This document shows positions 1 through 7,906 of a stretch of 17,089 bases of DNA, one piece after another. Position 1 is the first letter of the stretch. Each line of letters begins with the position of its first letter. The position numbers and the translations under genes are program-made. The stretch covers positions 1-17,089 of the forward strand of contig CALNCU010000325.1 of the NCBI GenBank assembly GCA_937875395.1, read 5' to 3'. This DNA comes from an uncultured Armatimonadota bacterium. Its GTDB lineage: Bacteria > Armatimonadota > UBA5829 > DTJY01. The notes beneath the pieces are model-generated. The model was given only the letters and a program-made list of their open reading frames with translations. It had not been told where the DNA came from and did no database searches.

Positions 1-2
1 AA

Positions 3-56
3 CCCCCGGGGCGATACTTCGGTCGCAGAGTGCCTTGGCACGCCGCTGCCGAAGCC
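3..56. repeat. Dispersed hairpin repeat, copy 1
   Basis: This is a non-coding element that recurs at 13119-13170. The two copies share a 15-nt block (GATACTTCGGTCGCA, here 13-27) and a 12-nt block (CGCTGCCGAAGC, here 44-55). CTTCGG at 17-22 pairs with CCGAAG at 49-54, enclosing an inner hairpin GTGCC-tt-GGCAC at 30-41. A run of C precedes the stem in both copies. The copies differ in the apical sequence but each keeps a self-complementary tip. The element may be a small palindromic repeat family in intergenic DNA. The window start may cut its left flank. Confidence 0.7.
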
Positions 57-61
57 TTGTT

Positions 62-83
62 TAAACTTGCAAATCCAAGTTTA
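62..83. repeat. 8-bp inverted repeat upstream of mfd
   Basis: TAAACTTG at 62-69 and CAAGTTTA at 76-83 are perfect reverse complements separated by 6 nt. The symmetry would suit a dimeric repressor site or a weak RNA hairpin. No T-run follows, so a terminator is unlikely. No recognised operator consensus is matched. From 84 to about 200 I see no gene and no convincing promoter. Confidence 0.4.
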
Positions 84-200
84 CAGAGTACCCGGATAAA
101 ATCAAAACGGTTCTAGCTTGATCTTTGAGCGTTAATCTTTGTTCGGGAGAGAATTTTGTATAACTTTCCGCCCGGATAATAACTTAAATCTTTCAAGTAA

Positions 201-308
201 CAATCCGATTGTACTTCGTCCGGCGGTTGCTGGACTTCGGGTTTTGGTGGGTACCCATGCGGATGCCGGGCCAAAGCCCTTTCCGGCGTTAGGCCGGTTG
301 GTAAAACT
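201..308 (+). promoter_or_regulatory. Structured 5' leader of mfd, class unknown
   Basis: The 108 bases before mfd contain four consecutive self-complementary segments. GTCCGGC/GCTGGAC (218-224 and 229-235) has a 4-nt loop and one G-U pair. TGGGTACCCA (248-257) is a perfect palindrome. GGGC/GCCC lies at 268-271 and 276-279. CCGGC/GCCGG lies at 283-287 and 293-297, ending 11 nt before the start codon. Several CCGG-containing arms could pair alternatively. No known riboswitch class is convincingly matched, and whether the region is transcribed is unknown. Confidence 0.35.
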
Positions 309-3300
309 ATGAACATGGAATTTTTATTAAAAGCATTTGGCAAGTATCCGCGTGTACAGGAGATCTGCAACCAGCTTAACCGCGGATGCCGCGCCATACA
401 AGTAGAAGGCATGAACCCGGCGGCAAAGGGGCTCTTTGCCACCGTCCTTGCGGCAGCTGCGGGCCGCCCGGTTCTGCTTATAACATATAATCAAGATCAG
501 GCAGAGCGTCTCTTTGAAGACATCTCCATGCTAAACGCCCCCGGCCTTGATCTCCGCCTCATGCCCTCCGCAGACGGCATGATCTACACGGATGGGGGCG
601 CAGACCCGGATGCAGTTGCCGGAAGAATAAGTGCGCTTACCCGCCTTTCCAGTGGTGGGAGGTGCATAATAGTGGCTCCCATCTCGGCCGTTCTGCAGAG
701 AACATTTGCGCCGGAGTGCCCGTCAGATAAAGGCATCCTCCTGCAAAAAGGCAAAGAAGTCTCTCTGGATGAATGCGCCCGCCGCCTGGCGGATATGGGC
801 TATAAGCGCGTAGACCTGGTTGGCGGCCCCGCGGAATTCAGCCTTCGCGGAGGGATTTTAGATATATTCACGGCAACAGAGCCGTTCCCCGTGCGCATAG
901 AACTCTTTGGCGATGACATAGAGAGCATCCGCAGATTTGAAGTGGAATCCCAGCGTTCAACAGGTTCCCTGGACTCAATAGAAGTAAATCCTGCAAGAGA
1001 GATTCTTATATCCTCAGAATCAGCAGGACAGGCGGCGCAGGCCCTTTCCCATCTGCTCCGGTCAGAGAGCGAGCGGGTAGAAGCAGAGTTTGGGCGTGAG
1101 GCTGCGGCAAGGCTCCGCAGGCGCGTGGAAGAAGATATACTGCACTTTGAGGGAGGCGCCTGTTTTGATGGCATGGAATACTACCTCCCCATCCTTTGCA
1201 ACAAAGAATACTCGCTCCTTGACAGTCTGCCGAGAGATGCCGTTCTGCTTCTTGATGAGCCGCATCAGATAGAAAACCACTGGGCAGAACTTTACCAGGA
1301 ACTCCTGGAATCGCTTGAAAGCCGTGTAAGAAGGGGAGAGGTACTCAGGCTCCCCGGCGCCCATGCAATAAGCTTTGAGTCTTTTACGGAGTGGCTGGGG
1401 CGGCGCAACTCAAGCGTGCTCCTATCCATACTGCCGCGTCCGCTCTCCTGGATGTGCGCAGACGGCCAGGTATCCCTGCCTGTGGCGCCTATGGATGTGT
1501 TTAGTGCACAGATAGCGCTTCTGATAGAACAGATTAAAACCTGGCTTGCAAACAGGGCCAGAATCCTGCTTATCACCCGCCAGCCGCACAGGATTATAGA
1601 ACTTTTAGGCGAGCATGATCTTTCCGTGCGCCCTATTGAAGACCTTATAGAGCGCGGGAAATCCGGCGTCTATGTGGCGGAGGGCGCCGTAAGGGCCGGT
1701 TTTAAGCTTACGGAATCAAACCTGATGGTGCTGACGGATACCGAGATGTTTGGCGCAGGAAGGCCCCGCCGGCAAAGAAAGACCTTCCGCAAGGGAACGG
1801 CAATAACATCGCTCCTGGATATTGCAGAGGGTGACTTTGTTGTGCACATAAACCACGGGATAGGCAGGTACCGCGGCCTCACAAAGCTTGGGGGAAACGG
1901 CGGAGACAGAGACTACCTTGTGGTTGAATACGCCGGTACAGATAAGCTTTACGTGCCCACAGACCAGATAGACCGCATCCAAAGGTTTATAGGCGCAGAC
2001 GGGCAGGCCCCAACGCTCAACAAACTTGGCGGCATGGAGTGGGCAAAGACTACAAAGCGCGTAAAAGCCTCCGTGAAAGAGATGGCAAAGGAGCTGGTTG
2101 CGCTCTACGCCGCCCGCCAATCCCTGGACGGATACAGCTACAGCCCGGATACCCCGTGGCAGCAAGAGCTTGAATCCGCCTTCCGCTACGAAGAAACCCC
2201 GGATCAGCTTGCAGTTATACGTGAGATAAAGGAAGACCTGGAATCGGCCAAACCCATGGACCGTCTTGTCTGCGGAGACGTGGGGTACGGAAAGACGGAA
2301 GTAGCCATCCGGGCAGTCTTTAAGGTGGTAAACGACGGCCGCCAGGTTGCCGTGCTTGCTCCAACAACCGTGCTTGCCCAGCAGCACTTTAACACCTTTG
2401 CGGAAAGGTTTGCGGCATATCCGGTTACCGTGGGCATGCTCAGCCGGTTCAAGACTCGTTCAGAACAGAAAAAGATTGTTGAAGGGCTTAGGACGGGCGA
2501 TATAGATGTTGTAATAGGCACGCACCGCCTGCTATCCAAAGACATAGAGTTCAAAAACCTGGGGCTTCTTGTGGTGGACGAAGAGCAGCGGTTTGGCGTT
2601 GCCCACAAGGAGCGCTTAAAGCAGCTTAGAAAGACGGTGGATGTGCTTACGCTCTCTGCAACGCCCATCCCGCGTACGCTGCATATGTCCCTCTCCGGCA
2701 TCAGGGACATGAGCCTTATAAACGATCCGCCGGAGGGTCGCGCCCCCATAAAGACCTTCTGCCGGGAGTACGAAGACGATATTGTGCGCGATGCCATCCT
2801 CCGTGAGCTGGATAGAGGCGGCCAGGTCTACTTTGTCCACAACAGGGTAGAGAACATAGAGCATGTTGCGGAACACCTAAGAAAACTGGCGCCGCATGCG
2901 CGAGTGGCTGCGGGCCACGGGCAGATGTCCGAGGACGAGCTTGAGCAGGTGATGATGGATTTGTATGAGGGCGAATCAGATATCCTGGTCTGCACAACCA
3001 TCATAGAGAGCGGGCTGGACGTTCCCAACGTAAACACCATAATCATAAACAATGCAGATAAAATGGGGCTTGCGCAGCTTTATCAATTGCGCGGCAGGGT
3101 GGGGCGATCCAACCGGCAGGCATACGCATACCTGCTCTACGAACCGCACAGGGTAATGTCAGAGATAGCAGAAAAGAGGCTTCAGGCCATCCGCGAATTC
3201 TCCGACCTTGGTTCCGGCTTCAAAATTGCGCTCAGAGACCTGGAAATCCGCGGCGCAGGCAACCTGCTTGGGCCTCAGCAGCACGGGCAGATGCAGTCCG

Positions 3301-3836
3301 TGGGGTTTGATATGTACTGCCAGCTTCTATCCGAAGCAGTGCAGGAGATTAAGGGAGAGGCACCAGAACAGTTTGAGCTGCCCCCCGCCGACCTCCCCAT
3401 GGATGCCTTTATCCCGGCAAGATATGTGCCCACAGAGGCGCAGCGTCTCTCTTTATACAAAAAGATGACCTCCGTGCGCCACGAGCAGGATGTAGAGAAG
3501 ATAGAAGAAGAGCTTAGAGACAGGTTTGGAGAGATTCCCAGGGCCGTCTCAAACTCCCTTGGAATACTCAAGCTGAGGATAAAATCCGCCGGTATAGGCG
3601 TAGAAGCAATCACACATGACAGGAGCAAGATTACAATAAAGCTTGCTCCGGGAATACGGCTTGCCCCGGATGTATGCATACGCCTTAGAAAGAAGTTTGG
3701 CGGGTGCGTATTTATGGCGGACAGGGTGCTGATAGATTCAAGGAGTCCCAGGCTCCTCAAACTGCTGGGATACATTCTGGACGATCTGCCCATCGCACTT
3801 GAAGATTCCAAATTATACTTCATGGCTATGATTTAA
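309..3836 (+). CDS. mfd: Transcription-repair coupling factor Mfd
   Basis: Mfd is a cytoplasmic DNA translocase that recognises RNA polymerase stalled at lesions, pushes it off and recruits UvrA for nucleotide excision repair. The 1175-residue product has the full family length (about 1150-1180). The N-terminal part contains the UvrB-like region, with VDLVGGPAEFSLRGGILDIF near residues 170-190. An RNA-polymerase-interaction domain begins around residue 508 (GDFVVHINHGIGRY). The translocase motor shows Walker A GDVGYGKT at 656-663, a DEEQ box at 757-760, SATPIPRTLHMS, and RGRVGR at 928-933. A typical TRCF C-terminal domain follows. ATG309 has no good Shine-Dalgarno sequence. ATG315 is an alternative start, and no in-frame start codon lies between the stop at 198-200 and 309. 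It is the first gene of a four-gene run. Confidence 0.97.
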   Translation: MNMEFLLKAFGKYPRVQEICNQLNRGCRAIQVEGMNPAAKGLFATVLAAAAGRPVLLITYNQDQAERLFEDISMLNAPGLDLRLMPSADGMIYTDGGADPDAVAGRISALTRLSSGGRCIIVAPISAVLQRTFAPECPSDKGILLQKGKEVSLDECARRLADMGYKRVDLVGGPAEFSLRGGILDIFTATEPFPVRIELFGDDIESIRRFEVESQRSTGSLDSIEVNPAREILISSESAGQAAQALSHLLRSESERVEAEFGREAAARLRRRVEEDILHFEGGACFDGMEYYLPILCNKEYSLLDSLPRDAVLLLDEPHQIENHWAELYQELLESLESRVRRGEVLRLPGAHAISFESFTEWLGRRNSSVLLSILPRPLSWMCADGQVSLPVAPMDVFSAQIALLIEQIKTWLANRARILLITRQPHRIIELLGEHDLSVRPIEDLIERGKSGVYVAEGAVRAGFKLTESNLMVLTDTEMFGAGRPRRQRKTFRKGTAITSLLDIAEGDFVVHINHGIGRYRGLTKLGGNGGDRDYLVVEYAGTDKLYVPTDQIDRIQRFIGADGQAPTLNKLGGMEWAKTTKRVKASVKEMAKELVALYAARQSLDGYSYSPDTPWQQELESAFRYEETPDQLAVIREIKEDLESAKPMDRLVCGDVGYGKTEVAIRAVFKVVNDGRQVAVLAPTTVLAQQHFNTFAERFAAYPVTVGMLSRFKTRSEQKKIVEGLRTGDIDVVIGTHRLLSKDIEFKNLGLLVVDEEQRFGVAHKERLKQLRKTVDVLTLSATPIPRTLHMSLSGIRDMSLINDPPEGRAPIKTFCREYEDDIVRDAILRELDRGGQVYFVHNRVENIEHVAEHLRKLAPHARVAAGHGQMSEDELEQVMMDLYEGESDILVCTTIIESGLDVPNVNTIIINNADKMGLAQLYQLRGRVGRSNRQAYAYLLYEPHRVMSEIAEKRLQAIREFSDLGSGFKIALRDLEIRGAGNLLGPQQHGQMQSVGFDMYCQLLSEAVQEIKGEAPEQFELPPADLPMDAFIPARYVPTEAQRLSLYKKMTSVRHEQDVEKIEEELRDRFGEIPRAVSNSLGILKLRIKSAGIGVEAITHDRSKITIKLAPGIRLAPDVCIRLRKKFGGCVFMADRVLIDSRSPRLLKLLGYILDDLPIALEDSKLYFMAMI

Positions 3837-3855
3837 CTCTCAATCTGGAGGGAAG

Positions 3856-5082
3856 ATGCGCAAGGTTGTGGTAATTGGGGGCGGAGCAGGCGGAATGCTT
3901 GCCGCCGGACGCGCGGCAGAGTGCGGCGCCAGAGTAGTACTTCTTGAGAAGAACAGCGTACTTGGAAAAAAACTCTCTATCACCGGGGGCGGGCGCGGCA
4001 ACATAACCAACATAGCCCCTATAGATGCCCTGGTGGCGGCTTTTGGCGCGGGTGGAAAGTTTCTTTACGGCGCCTTCAATCGCTTCTCTAACCAGGATTT
4101 AAGGGACCTGTTCCTGCGCCTGGGTGTCCCCACAAAGGTAGAACGGGGCGGGCGCGTCTTTCCGGAATCTGACAGGGCGGGAGATGCAGTCGCCGCCCTT
4201 GAACGCTGGATAAGGGGACTCTCCGTTGATGTGCGTACCGGCCAGCGCGTGCAGGGCCTGGTTGCAGTAGATGGGCATATCAGCGGCGTGCGGGTCTATT
4301 CCGGCGTAATACCGGCAGATGCCGCAGTGCTTGCCACCGGAGGGGTCACATACCCCAAAACAGGCTCAACCGGCGACGGCTACACCATGGCGGCAGAGGT
4401 TGGGCATACCGTGGTTACACCCGTACCCTCTCTCTCTGCGCTGGAAATCCGCGAAGCATGGGTTGGCCGGCTCTCCGGATTAAGCTTAAAAAACGTCTCC
4501 GCCAAGCTTTATTCCGGGCAGAAGAAGGTGGCAGAAGAGTTTGGAGAGATGCTCTTTACTCACTTTGGAGTCTCCGGTCCAATAATACTGGCGCTCAGTA
4601 AAACTTACGCCCACCTTAAAGACAAATCCAACGTAACCCTTGTAATCAATCTTAAACCCGCCGTAAGCGTTGAAGACCTGGACGCCCGGCTTGTATCAGA
4701 TTTTGTTCAACCCCGCCTCTTTAAAAACTACCTGCCGGAACTGCTCCCCCGCATAATGATACCCGTCTTTCTGGAACTCTCCGGCATCCCGGCAGATGAA
4801 TCGCTAAACAAAATAAGGGCCAAAGATAGAAAGCGCATAATAGAGCTTCTTACAAACTTCAGGCTGACAGTAAAGCGAGCCCGTTCTGCGGATGAGGCCA
4901 TAGTCACGGCGGGCGGCGTATCCATAAAAGAGATAGACCCCAGAACAATGGAATCTAAGCTGGTGCGCGGCCTCTTCTTTGCCGGAGAAGTGATAGATAT
5001 AGACGCTGTAACCGGCGGATACAACCTGCAGGCCGCATTTTCCACAGGATGGGTTGCCGGAGAGTGCGCAGCACAGGATTAA
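3856..5082 (+). CDS. NAD(P)/FAD-dependent oxidoreductase, BaiN/HI0933 (YhiN) family
   Basis: A 408-residue flavoprotein of the HI0933-like family. Its members bind FAD through an N-terminal Rossmann fold, and most have unknown substrates; BaiN of bile-acid-metabolising clostridia is one studied relative. Visible family marks are the dinucleotide motif G8-x-G10-x-x-G13 followed by E31 at the end of strand 2, TGGGRGNITN at 43-52, ATGGVTYPKTGSTGDGY around 160-175, and the C-terminal FAGEVIDIDAVTGGYNLQ starting at 375. GGAGGG at 3847-3852 precedes ATG3856. The gene follows mfd by 19 bp, so co-transcription is likely. The specific reaction cannot be assigned from sequence. Confidence 0.9.
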   Translation: MRKVVVIGGGAGGMLAAGRAAECGARVVLLEKNSVLGKKLSITGGGRGNITNIAPIDALVAAFGAGGKFLYGAFNRFSNQDLRDLFLRLGVPTKVERGGRVFPESDRAGDAVAALERWIRGLSVDVRTGQRVQGLVAVDGHISGVRVYSGVIPADAAVLATGGVTYPKTGSTGDGYTMAAEVGHTVVTPVPSLSALEIREAWVGRLSGLSLKNVSAKLYSGQKKVAEEFGEMLFTHFGVSGPIILALSKTYAHLKDKSNVTLVINLKPAVSVEDLDARLVSDFVQPRLFKNYLPELLPRIMIPVFLELSGIPADESLNKIRAKDRKRIIELLTNFRLTVKRARSADEAIVTAGGVSIKEIDPRTMESKLVRGLFFAGEVIDIDAVTGGYNLQAAFSTGWVAGECAAQD

Positions 5083-5115
5083 ATGCAGATTGCCCTTATA
5101 TGAGGCGCCAGGAGA

Positions 5116-6234
5116 ATGGATAAACAAACATTAAAAGATCAGGCCGTTAGAGTGGTTGACGGCATGTCCGGCCAGCTAAAAGATATGAGTTTGTTCTTGC
5201 ACCGCAACCCGGAACTTGGCGGCAGCGAATACCAGGCCGCCGAGTACCTGCAGGCATCTGCCAGGCGCCGGGGCTTTACTGTGCAAGCAAATATCAGCGG
5301 CTACAAAACAGCCTTTATCAGCCACAAAGGGACTGCCGGCCCCAAGATTGCCTTTTTAGCCGAATACGACGCCCTGCCGGAAATTGGCCACGCCTGCGGG
5401 CATAACCTGATTGCCGCCATGAGCTGGGGCGCAGCGGCGGCTTTTGCAGAAGCAGCGGGAGATCTGGCCGTGTCATACTTCATAGGCTGCCCGGCAGAAG
5501 AGACAACGGGCGCCAAAATAAGCATGGCGAAAGACGGTATATTCAATAATTTAACCGCCGCCATGATTATTCATCCCTCTGATGGAAACTATCTGGGAGG
5601 CACAACATACGCATCCCATCCCATACGTATAACCTTTCACGGCCGCCCGGCCCACGTGGCAAGCCGCACCTGCAAGGGTATAAATGCGCTGGATGCCCTT
5701 GTAATGTTCTATCAGGGGCTCAAGCCGCTTCGCCAAACCTTCACGCAGGAGACCGTTCTGGCCGGAATCATCACTAAAGGCGGCATTGCGGCCAACATAG
5801 TCCCTGAAGAGGCCGTGGGGGAATTTTCCATCCGCGCCTTAACTGCCGATTATCTGGAGAATACAGTACTGCCCGCCGTAACGCGTCTGGCCGAAGGAGT
5901 GGCGCTGGCAACCAACACAACATTTACAATAGACGAATACCAGTTATCATACAAGGAACTTCTCAGCGACTCCAATCTCATGGAACTGTTTGCTAAAAAT
6001 ATGGCGCTGCTGGGTGAAAATATCCAATACCGCCCCAGCCACCATACCAACGGTTCCACGGATGTCGGCAACGTCAGCCATGTTGTGCCAACCATCCACC
6101 CGGATATCTGCATAGGAAGCGGATTCACCGCCCACACCTCTGAATTTGCCGTTGCAGCAGGTTCAGACTATGCACAGGAACGCCTGCTTGTGGGCGCAAA
6201 AGCTATGGCGATGACAGCAATAGATCTCCTGTAA
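5116..6234 (+). CDS. M20 family amidohydrolase/metallopeptidase (AbgB-like, M20D)
   Basis: A 372-residue cytosolic metal-dependent amidohydrolase of the M20D type. Relatives cleave amide bonds of N-acyl amino acids, indole-3-acetyl amino acids or p-aminobenzoyl-glutamate. The sequence opens with HRNPELGGSEYQAAEYL. The metal-binding signature HACGHN includes H92, C94 and H96. PAEE at 126-129 supplies the general-base and metal-ligand glutamates. H153 and H340 complete the usual ligand set. The HGRPAHVASR stretch marks the dimerisation or lid domain. No signal peptide is visible. AGGAG at 5110-5114 is only 1 nt from ATG5116, too close to serve as its ribosome site, so GAGG at 5102-5105 is the better candidate. 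The gene follows the flavoprotein gene by 33 bp. The substrate is not determined. Confidence 0.92.
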   Translation: MDKQTLKDQAVRVVDGMSGQLKDMSLFLHRNPELGGSEYQAAEYLQASARRRGFTVQANISGYKTAFISHKGTAGPKIAFLAEYDALPEIGHACGHNLIAAMSWGAAAAFAEAAGDLAVSYFIGCPAEETTGAKISMAKDGIFNNLTAAMIIHPSDGNYLGGTTYASHPIRITFHGRPAHVASRTCKGINALDALVMFYQGLKPLRQTFTQETVLAGIITKGGIAANIVPEEAVGEFSIRALTADYLENTVLPAVTRLAEGVALATNTTFTIDEYQLSYKELLSDSNLMELFAKNMALLGENIQYRPSHHTNGSTDVGNVSHVVPTIHPDICIGSGFTAHTSEFAVAAGSDYAQERLLVGAKAMAMTAIDLL

Positions 6235-6258
6235 GGAGACCGGAGAGGAAGTACAGGT

Positions 6259-7404
6259 TTGAAGATTGTAATAGCCCCGGATTCCTTTAAGGGGAGTCTA
6301 AGCGCAACAGCGGCTGCAGAGGCCGCCGGGCGAGGCGTGCTGCGCGCCAGGCCGGACGCGCAGACGGTAATAGTCCCCCTTGCGGATGGCGGTGAAGGGA
6401 CGGTAGAGGCGCTAGTCCGCGCCACGGGCGGGCGAATCCTTCCGGCTGCTGCCACAGACCCTCTTGGAAAGCGTATAGAATCATTCTTTGGAGTGCTTGG
6501 AGATGGAGAGACCGCAGTGGTAGAGATGGCCGCCGCCTCCGGTCTGCCCCTGGTGCCGGAGGGAAAACGGAACCCCATGAACACAACAAGCTACGGCACA
6601 GGGGAACTTATACGGGCGGCGCTCAATGCAGGGTGCTCAAAGCTCATACTGGGCCTTGGCGGAAGCGCCACAAACGATGGCGGCGTGGGCATGGTTCAGG
6701 CGCTTGGCGGAATCTTTAAGGATTCTGCCGGCAGAGAAATAGGACGCGGCGGAAAAGAGCTGTCCAGGATTTGTTCAATAGATCTCTCCCGCCTTGACCC
6801 GCGTTTGGCTAAAACAAAGATAATTGCGGCAAGCGATGTTCAGAACCCGCTCACCGGCAAGACCGGCGCATCATACATCTTCGGCCCGCAAAAGGGTGCC
6901 ACCGCCAAGATGGTGGAAGAACTTGATGCCGGGCTGAAGAACCTGGCAGAAGCAATAAGGCGCAACCTTGGCATAGATGTAGAGAACCAACCCGGGGCCG
7001 GAGCCGCCGGCGGAATGGGCGCCGCCTGCATGGCGTTTCTGGGCGCCGAACTCCGCTTAGGCATAGACATACTGCTGGATGCAACCGCATTTAAGAACAA
7101 ACTTCAGGGTGCCGGGCTTATTATTACCGGGGAGGGGCGTATAGACTCCCAGACTCTGGATGGAAAAACGGTGAGCGGCGTTCTGCGGCTGGCGCGTAAA
7201 GCGGGTGTTCCCGTGATTGCTCTGTGCGGCGGTGTAGGCCCTGGGGGATACGATCTCCTGGAATCCGGCGTCTGCGCGGTGCTCTCCATAGCAAACCGGC
7301 CAATGACGCTTGCAGAAGCCCAAGCCGGCGCAGAGGAGCTTTTGGAGAGGGCGGCAGAGCAGGCTATACGGCTTGCGTATCTAAATTGCAGGTGTGAAGA
7401 ATAA
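6259..7404 (+). CDS. Glycerate kinase, GlxK/GarK family
   Basis: Phosphorylates D-glycerate with ATP. GlxK/GarK enzymes usually give 2-phosphoglycerate, feeding glycolysis. The 381-residue length is normal for the family. The start is TTG6259, because the product must open with the conserved MKIVIAPDSFKGSLSA. AGAGGA at 6244-6249 is the ribosome site. Other marks are PLADGGEGTVEAL, GLGGSATNDGG at 132-142, GAAGGMGAA, and ITGEGRIDSQTLDGKT. It is the last gene of the mfd run, 24 bp after the amidohydrolase gene. Its stop codon is followed at once by a terminator. The genes for a glycerate-producing pathway are not in view. Confidence 0.95.
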   Translation: MKIVIAPDSFKGSLSATAAAEAAGRGVLRARPDAQTVIVPLADGGEGTVEALVRATGGRILPAAATDPLGKRIESFFGVLGDGETAVVEMAAASGLPLVPEGKRNPMNTTSYGTGELIRAALNAGCSKLILGLGGSATNDGGVGMVQALGGIFKDSAGREIGRGGKELSRICSIDLSRLDPRLAKTKIIAASDVQNPLTGKTGASYIFGPQKGATAKMVEELDAGLKNLAEAIRRNLGIDVENQPGAGAAGGMGAACMAFLGAELRLGIDILLDATAFKNKLQGAGLIITGEGRIDSQTLDGKTVSGVLRLARKAGVPVIALCGGVGPGGYDLLESGVCAVLSIANRPMTLAEAQAGAEELLERAAEQAIRLAYLNCRCEE

Positions 7405-7464
7405 AAAATAATGGAGCAACCGGCAGGAACATATCCTTACCGGCAGCTCCATTATTTTATTTTT
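7405..7464. terminator. Bidirectional Rho-independent terminator between convergent transcripts
   Basis: A perfect 13-bp stem AAAATAATGGAGC/GCTCCATTATTTT (7405-7417 and 7446-7458) encloses further pairing: CCGG/CCGG (7420-7423 and 7439-7442) and AGGA/TCCT (7425-7428 and 7434-7437). A T-rich tail runs to 7464 on the plus strand, and the A-run at 7403-7408 gives the T-run on the minus strand. It would stop both the mfd-to-glycerate-kinase transcript and the opposing tRNA transcript. Confidence 0.9.
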
Positions 7465-7467
7465 AAA

Positions 7468-7545
7468 TGGGGCGAGAAATGGGACTCGAACCCACGGCCT
7501 CCAGGGCCACAACCTGGCGCTCTAACCAGCTGAGCTACTCCCGCC
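7468..7545 (-). tRNA. tRNA-His (GTG)
   Basis: The reverse strand folds as a complete cloverleaf. The acceptor stem is GCGGGAG/TTCTCGC, with the histidine-specific extra G at -1 facing C73. The D-stem is GCTC/GAGC and the anticodon stem is CCAGG/CCTGG, with loop TTGTGGC giving anticodon GTG (7508-7510 on the plus strand). The T arm has loop TTCGAGT. CCA is encoded (7468-7470). It is the last gene of the minus-strand tRNA operon. Confidence 0.97.
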
Positions 7546-7557
7546 GCAAAATTAAAG

Positions 7558-7633
7558 TGGCGCCCCCGACAGGAATCGAACCTGTGGCCCACTGCTTAGA
7601 AGGCAGTTGCTCTATCCCCTGAGCTACGGAGGC
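7558..7633 (-). tRNA. tRNA-Arg (TCT)
   Basis: A complete 76-nt cloverleaf on the minus strand. The acceptor stem is GCCTCCG/CGGGGGC, with G73 and an encoded CCA. The anticodon stem is ACTGC/GCAGT, with loop CTTCTAA giving anticodon TCT, which reads AGA/AGG. The T-stem is ACAGG/CCTGT. It is the middle gene of the tRNA operon, 12 bp from the tRNA-His gene. Confidence 0.97.
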
Positions 7634-7649
7634 ATTGCAAGATTGTAAG

Positions 7650-7725
7650 TGGAGCGGGAGACGGGGCTCGAACCCGCAACATCCAGCTTGGAAGGCTAGC
7701 ACTCTACCAGTTGAGCTACTCCCGC
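7650..7725 (-). tRNA. tRNA-Gly (TCC)
   Basis: A complete 76-nt cloverleaf on the minus strand. The acceptor stem is GCGGGAG/CTCCCGC, with T73 and an encoded CCA. The anticodon stem is CTAGC/GCTGG (one wobble pair), with loop CTTCCAA giving anticodon TCC. It is the first gene of the tRNA operon, with its 5' end about 24 nt downstream of the -10 box. Confidence 0.97.
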
Positions 7726-7748
7726 ATAATACCGGCTCACAGAACAAA

Positions 7749-7777
7749 ATTATAGCACTTTGAGGAGTGATTGTCAA
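7749..7777 (-). promoter_or_regulatory. Sigma-70-type promoter of the tRNA-Gly-Arg-His operon
   Basis: Read on the minus strand, TTGACA (7777-7772) and TATAAT (7754-7749) both match the consensus perfectly and are separated by exactly 17 bp. Transcription should start near 7742 and run through the three tRNAs into the bidirectional terminator at 7405-7464. A perfect housekeeping promoter fits a stable-RNA operon. Confidence 0.9.
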
Positions 7778-7825
7778 CGACTATAAGCGCAGTAAAATCC
7801 GCGCCAAACATATAAAGGTCAAGCG

Positions 7826-7855
7826 TTGAAAATGAATGTCATCATTTGCTATAAT
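7826..7855 (+). promoter_or_regulatory. Sigma-70-type promoter for the TPR-nadK-recN-steA run
   Basis: TTGAAA at 7826-7831 and TATAAT at 7850-7855 are separated by 18 bp, giving 5/6 and 6/6 matches to consensus. It lies 52 bp before the GTG start of the TPR gene and points away from the tRNA promoter. The two -35 boxes are 48 bp apart. Confidence 0.8.
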
Positions 7856-7906
7856 TAACCAATGCCGTTTATAAAACATTAAGCATACTTCCCGGGAGGA
7901 AAAATA

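Noticed and set aside
159..164. TATAAC as a possible -10 box for mfd
   Set aside because: No acceptable -35 box lies 16-18 bp upstream. The best, TTGTTC at 139-144, is only 14 bp away.
245..262. Resemblance to a T-box motif (GGTGGGTACC)
   Set aside because: The conserved T-box order (GGGTGG-ACC-GCG) is not kept, no specifier stem or terminator is seen, and mfd is not an amino-acid-related gene. The match is better explained by the TGGGTACCCA palindrome.
113..442. A 109-codon open frame on the minus strand across the mfd leader
   Set aside because: It overlaps the well-supported mfd start, has no recognisable domain, and its composition looks like a chance frame.
1716..2387. A 223-codon antisense open frame inside mfd
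   Set aside because: It lies entirely opposite conserved Mfd motor sequence. It is a by-product of codon bias, and no family motif is visible.
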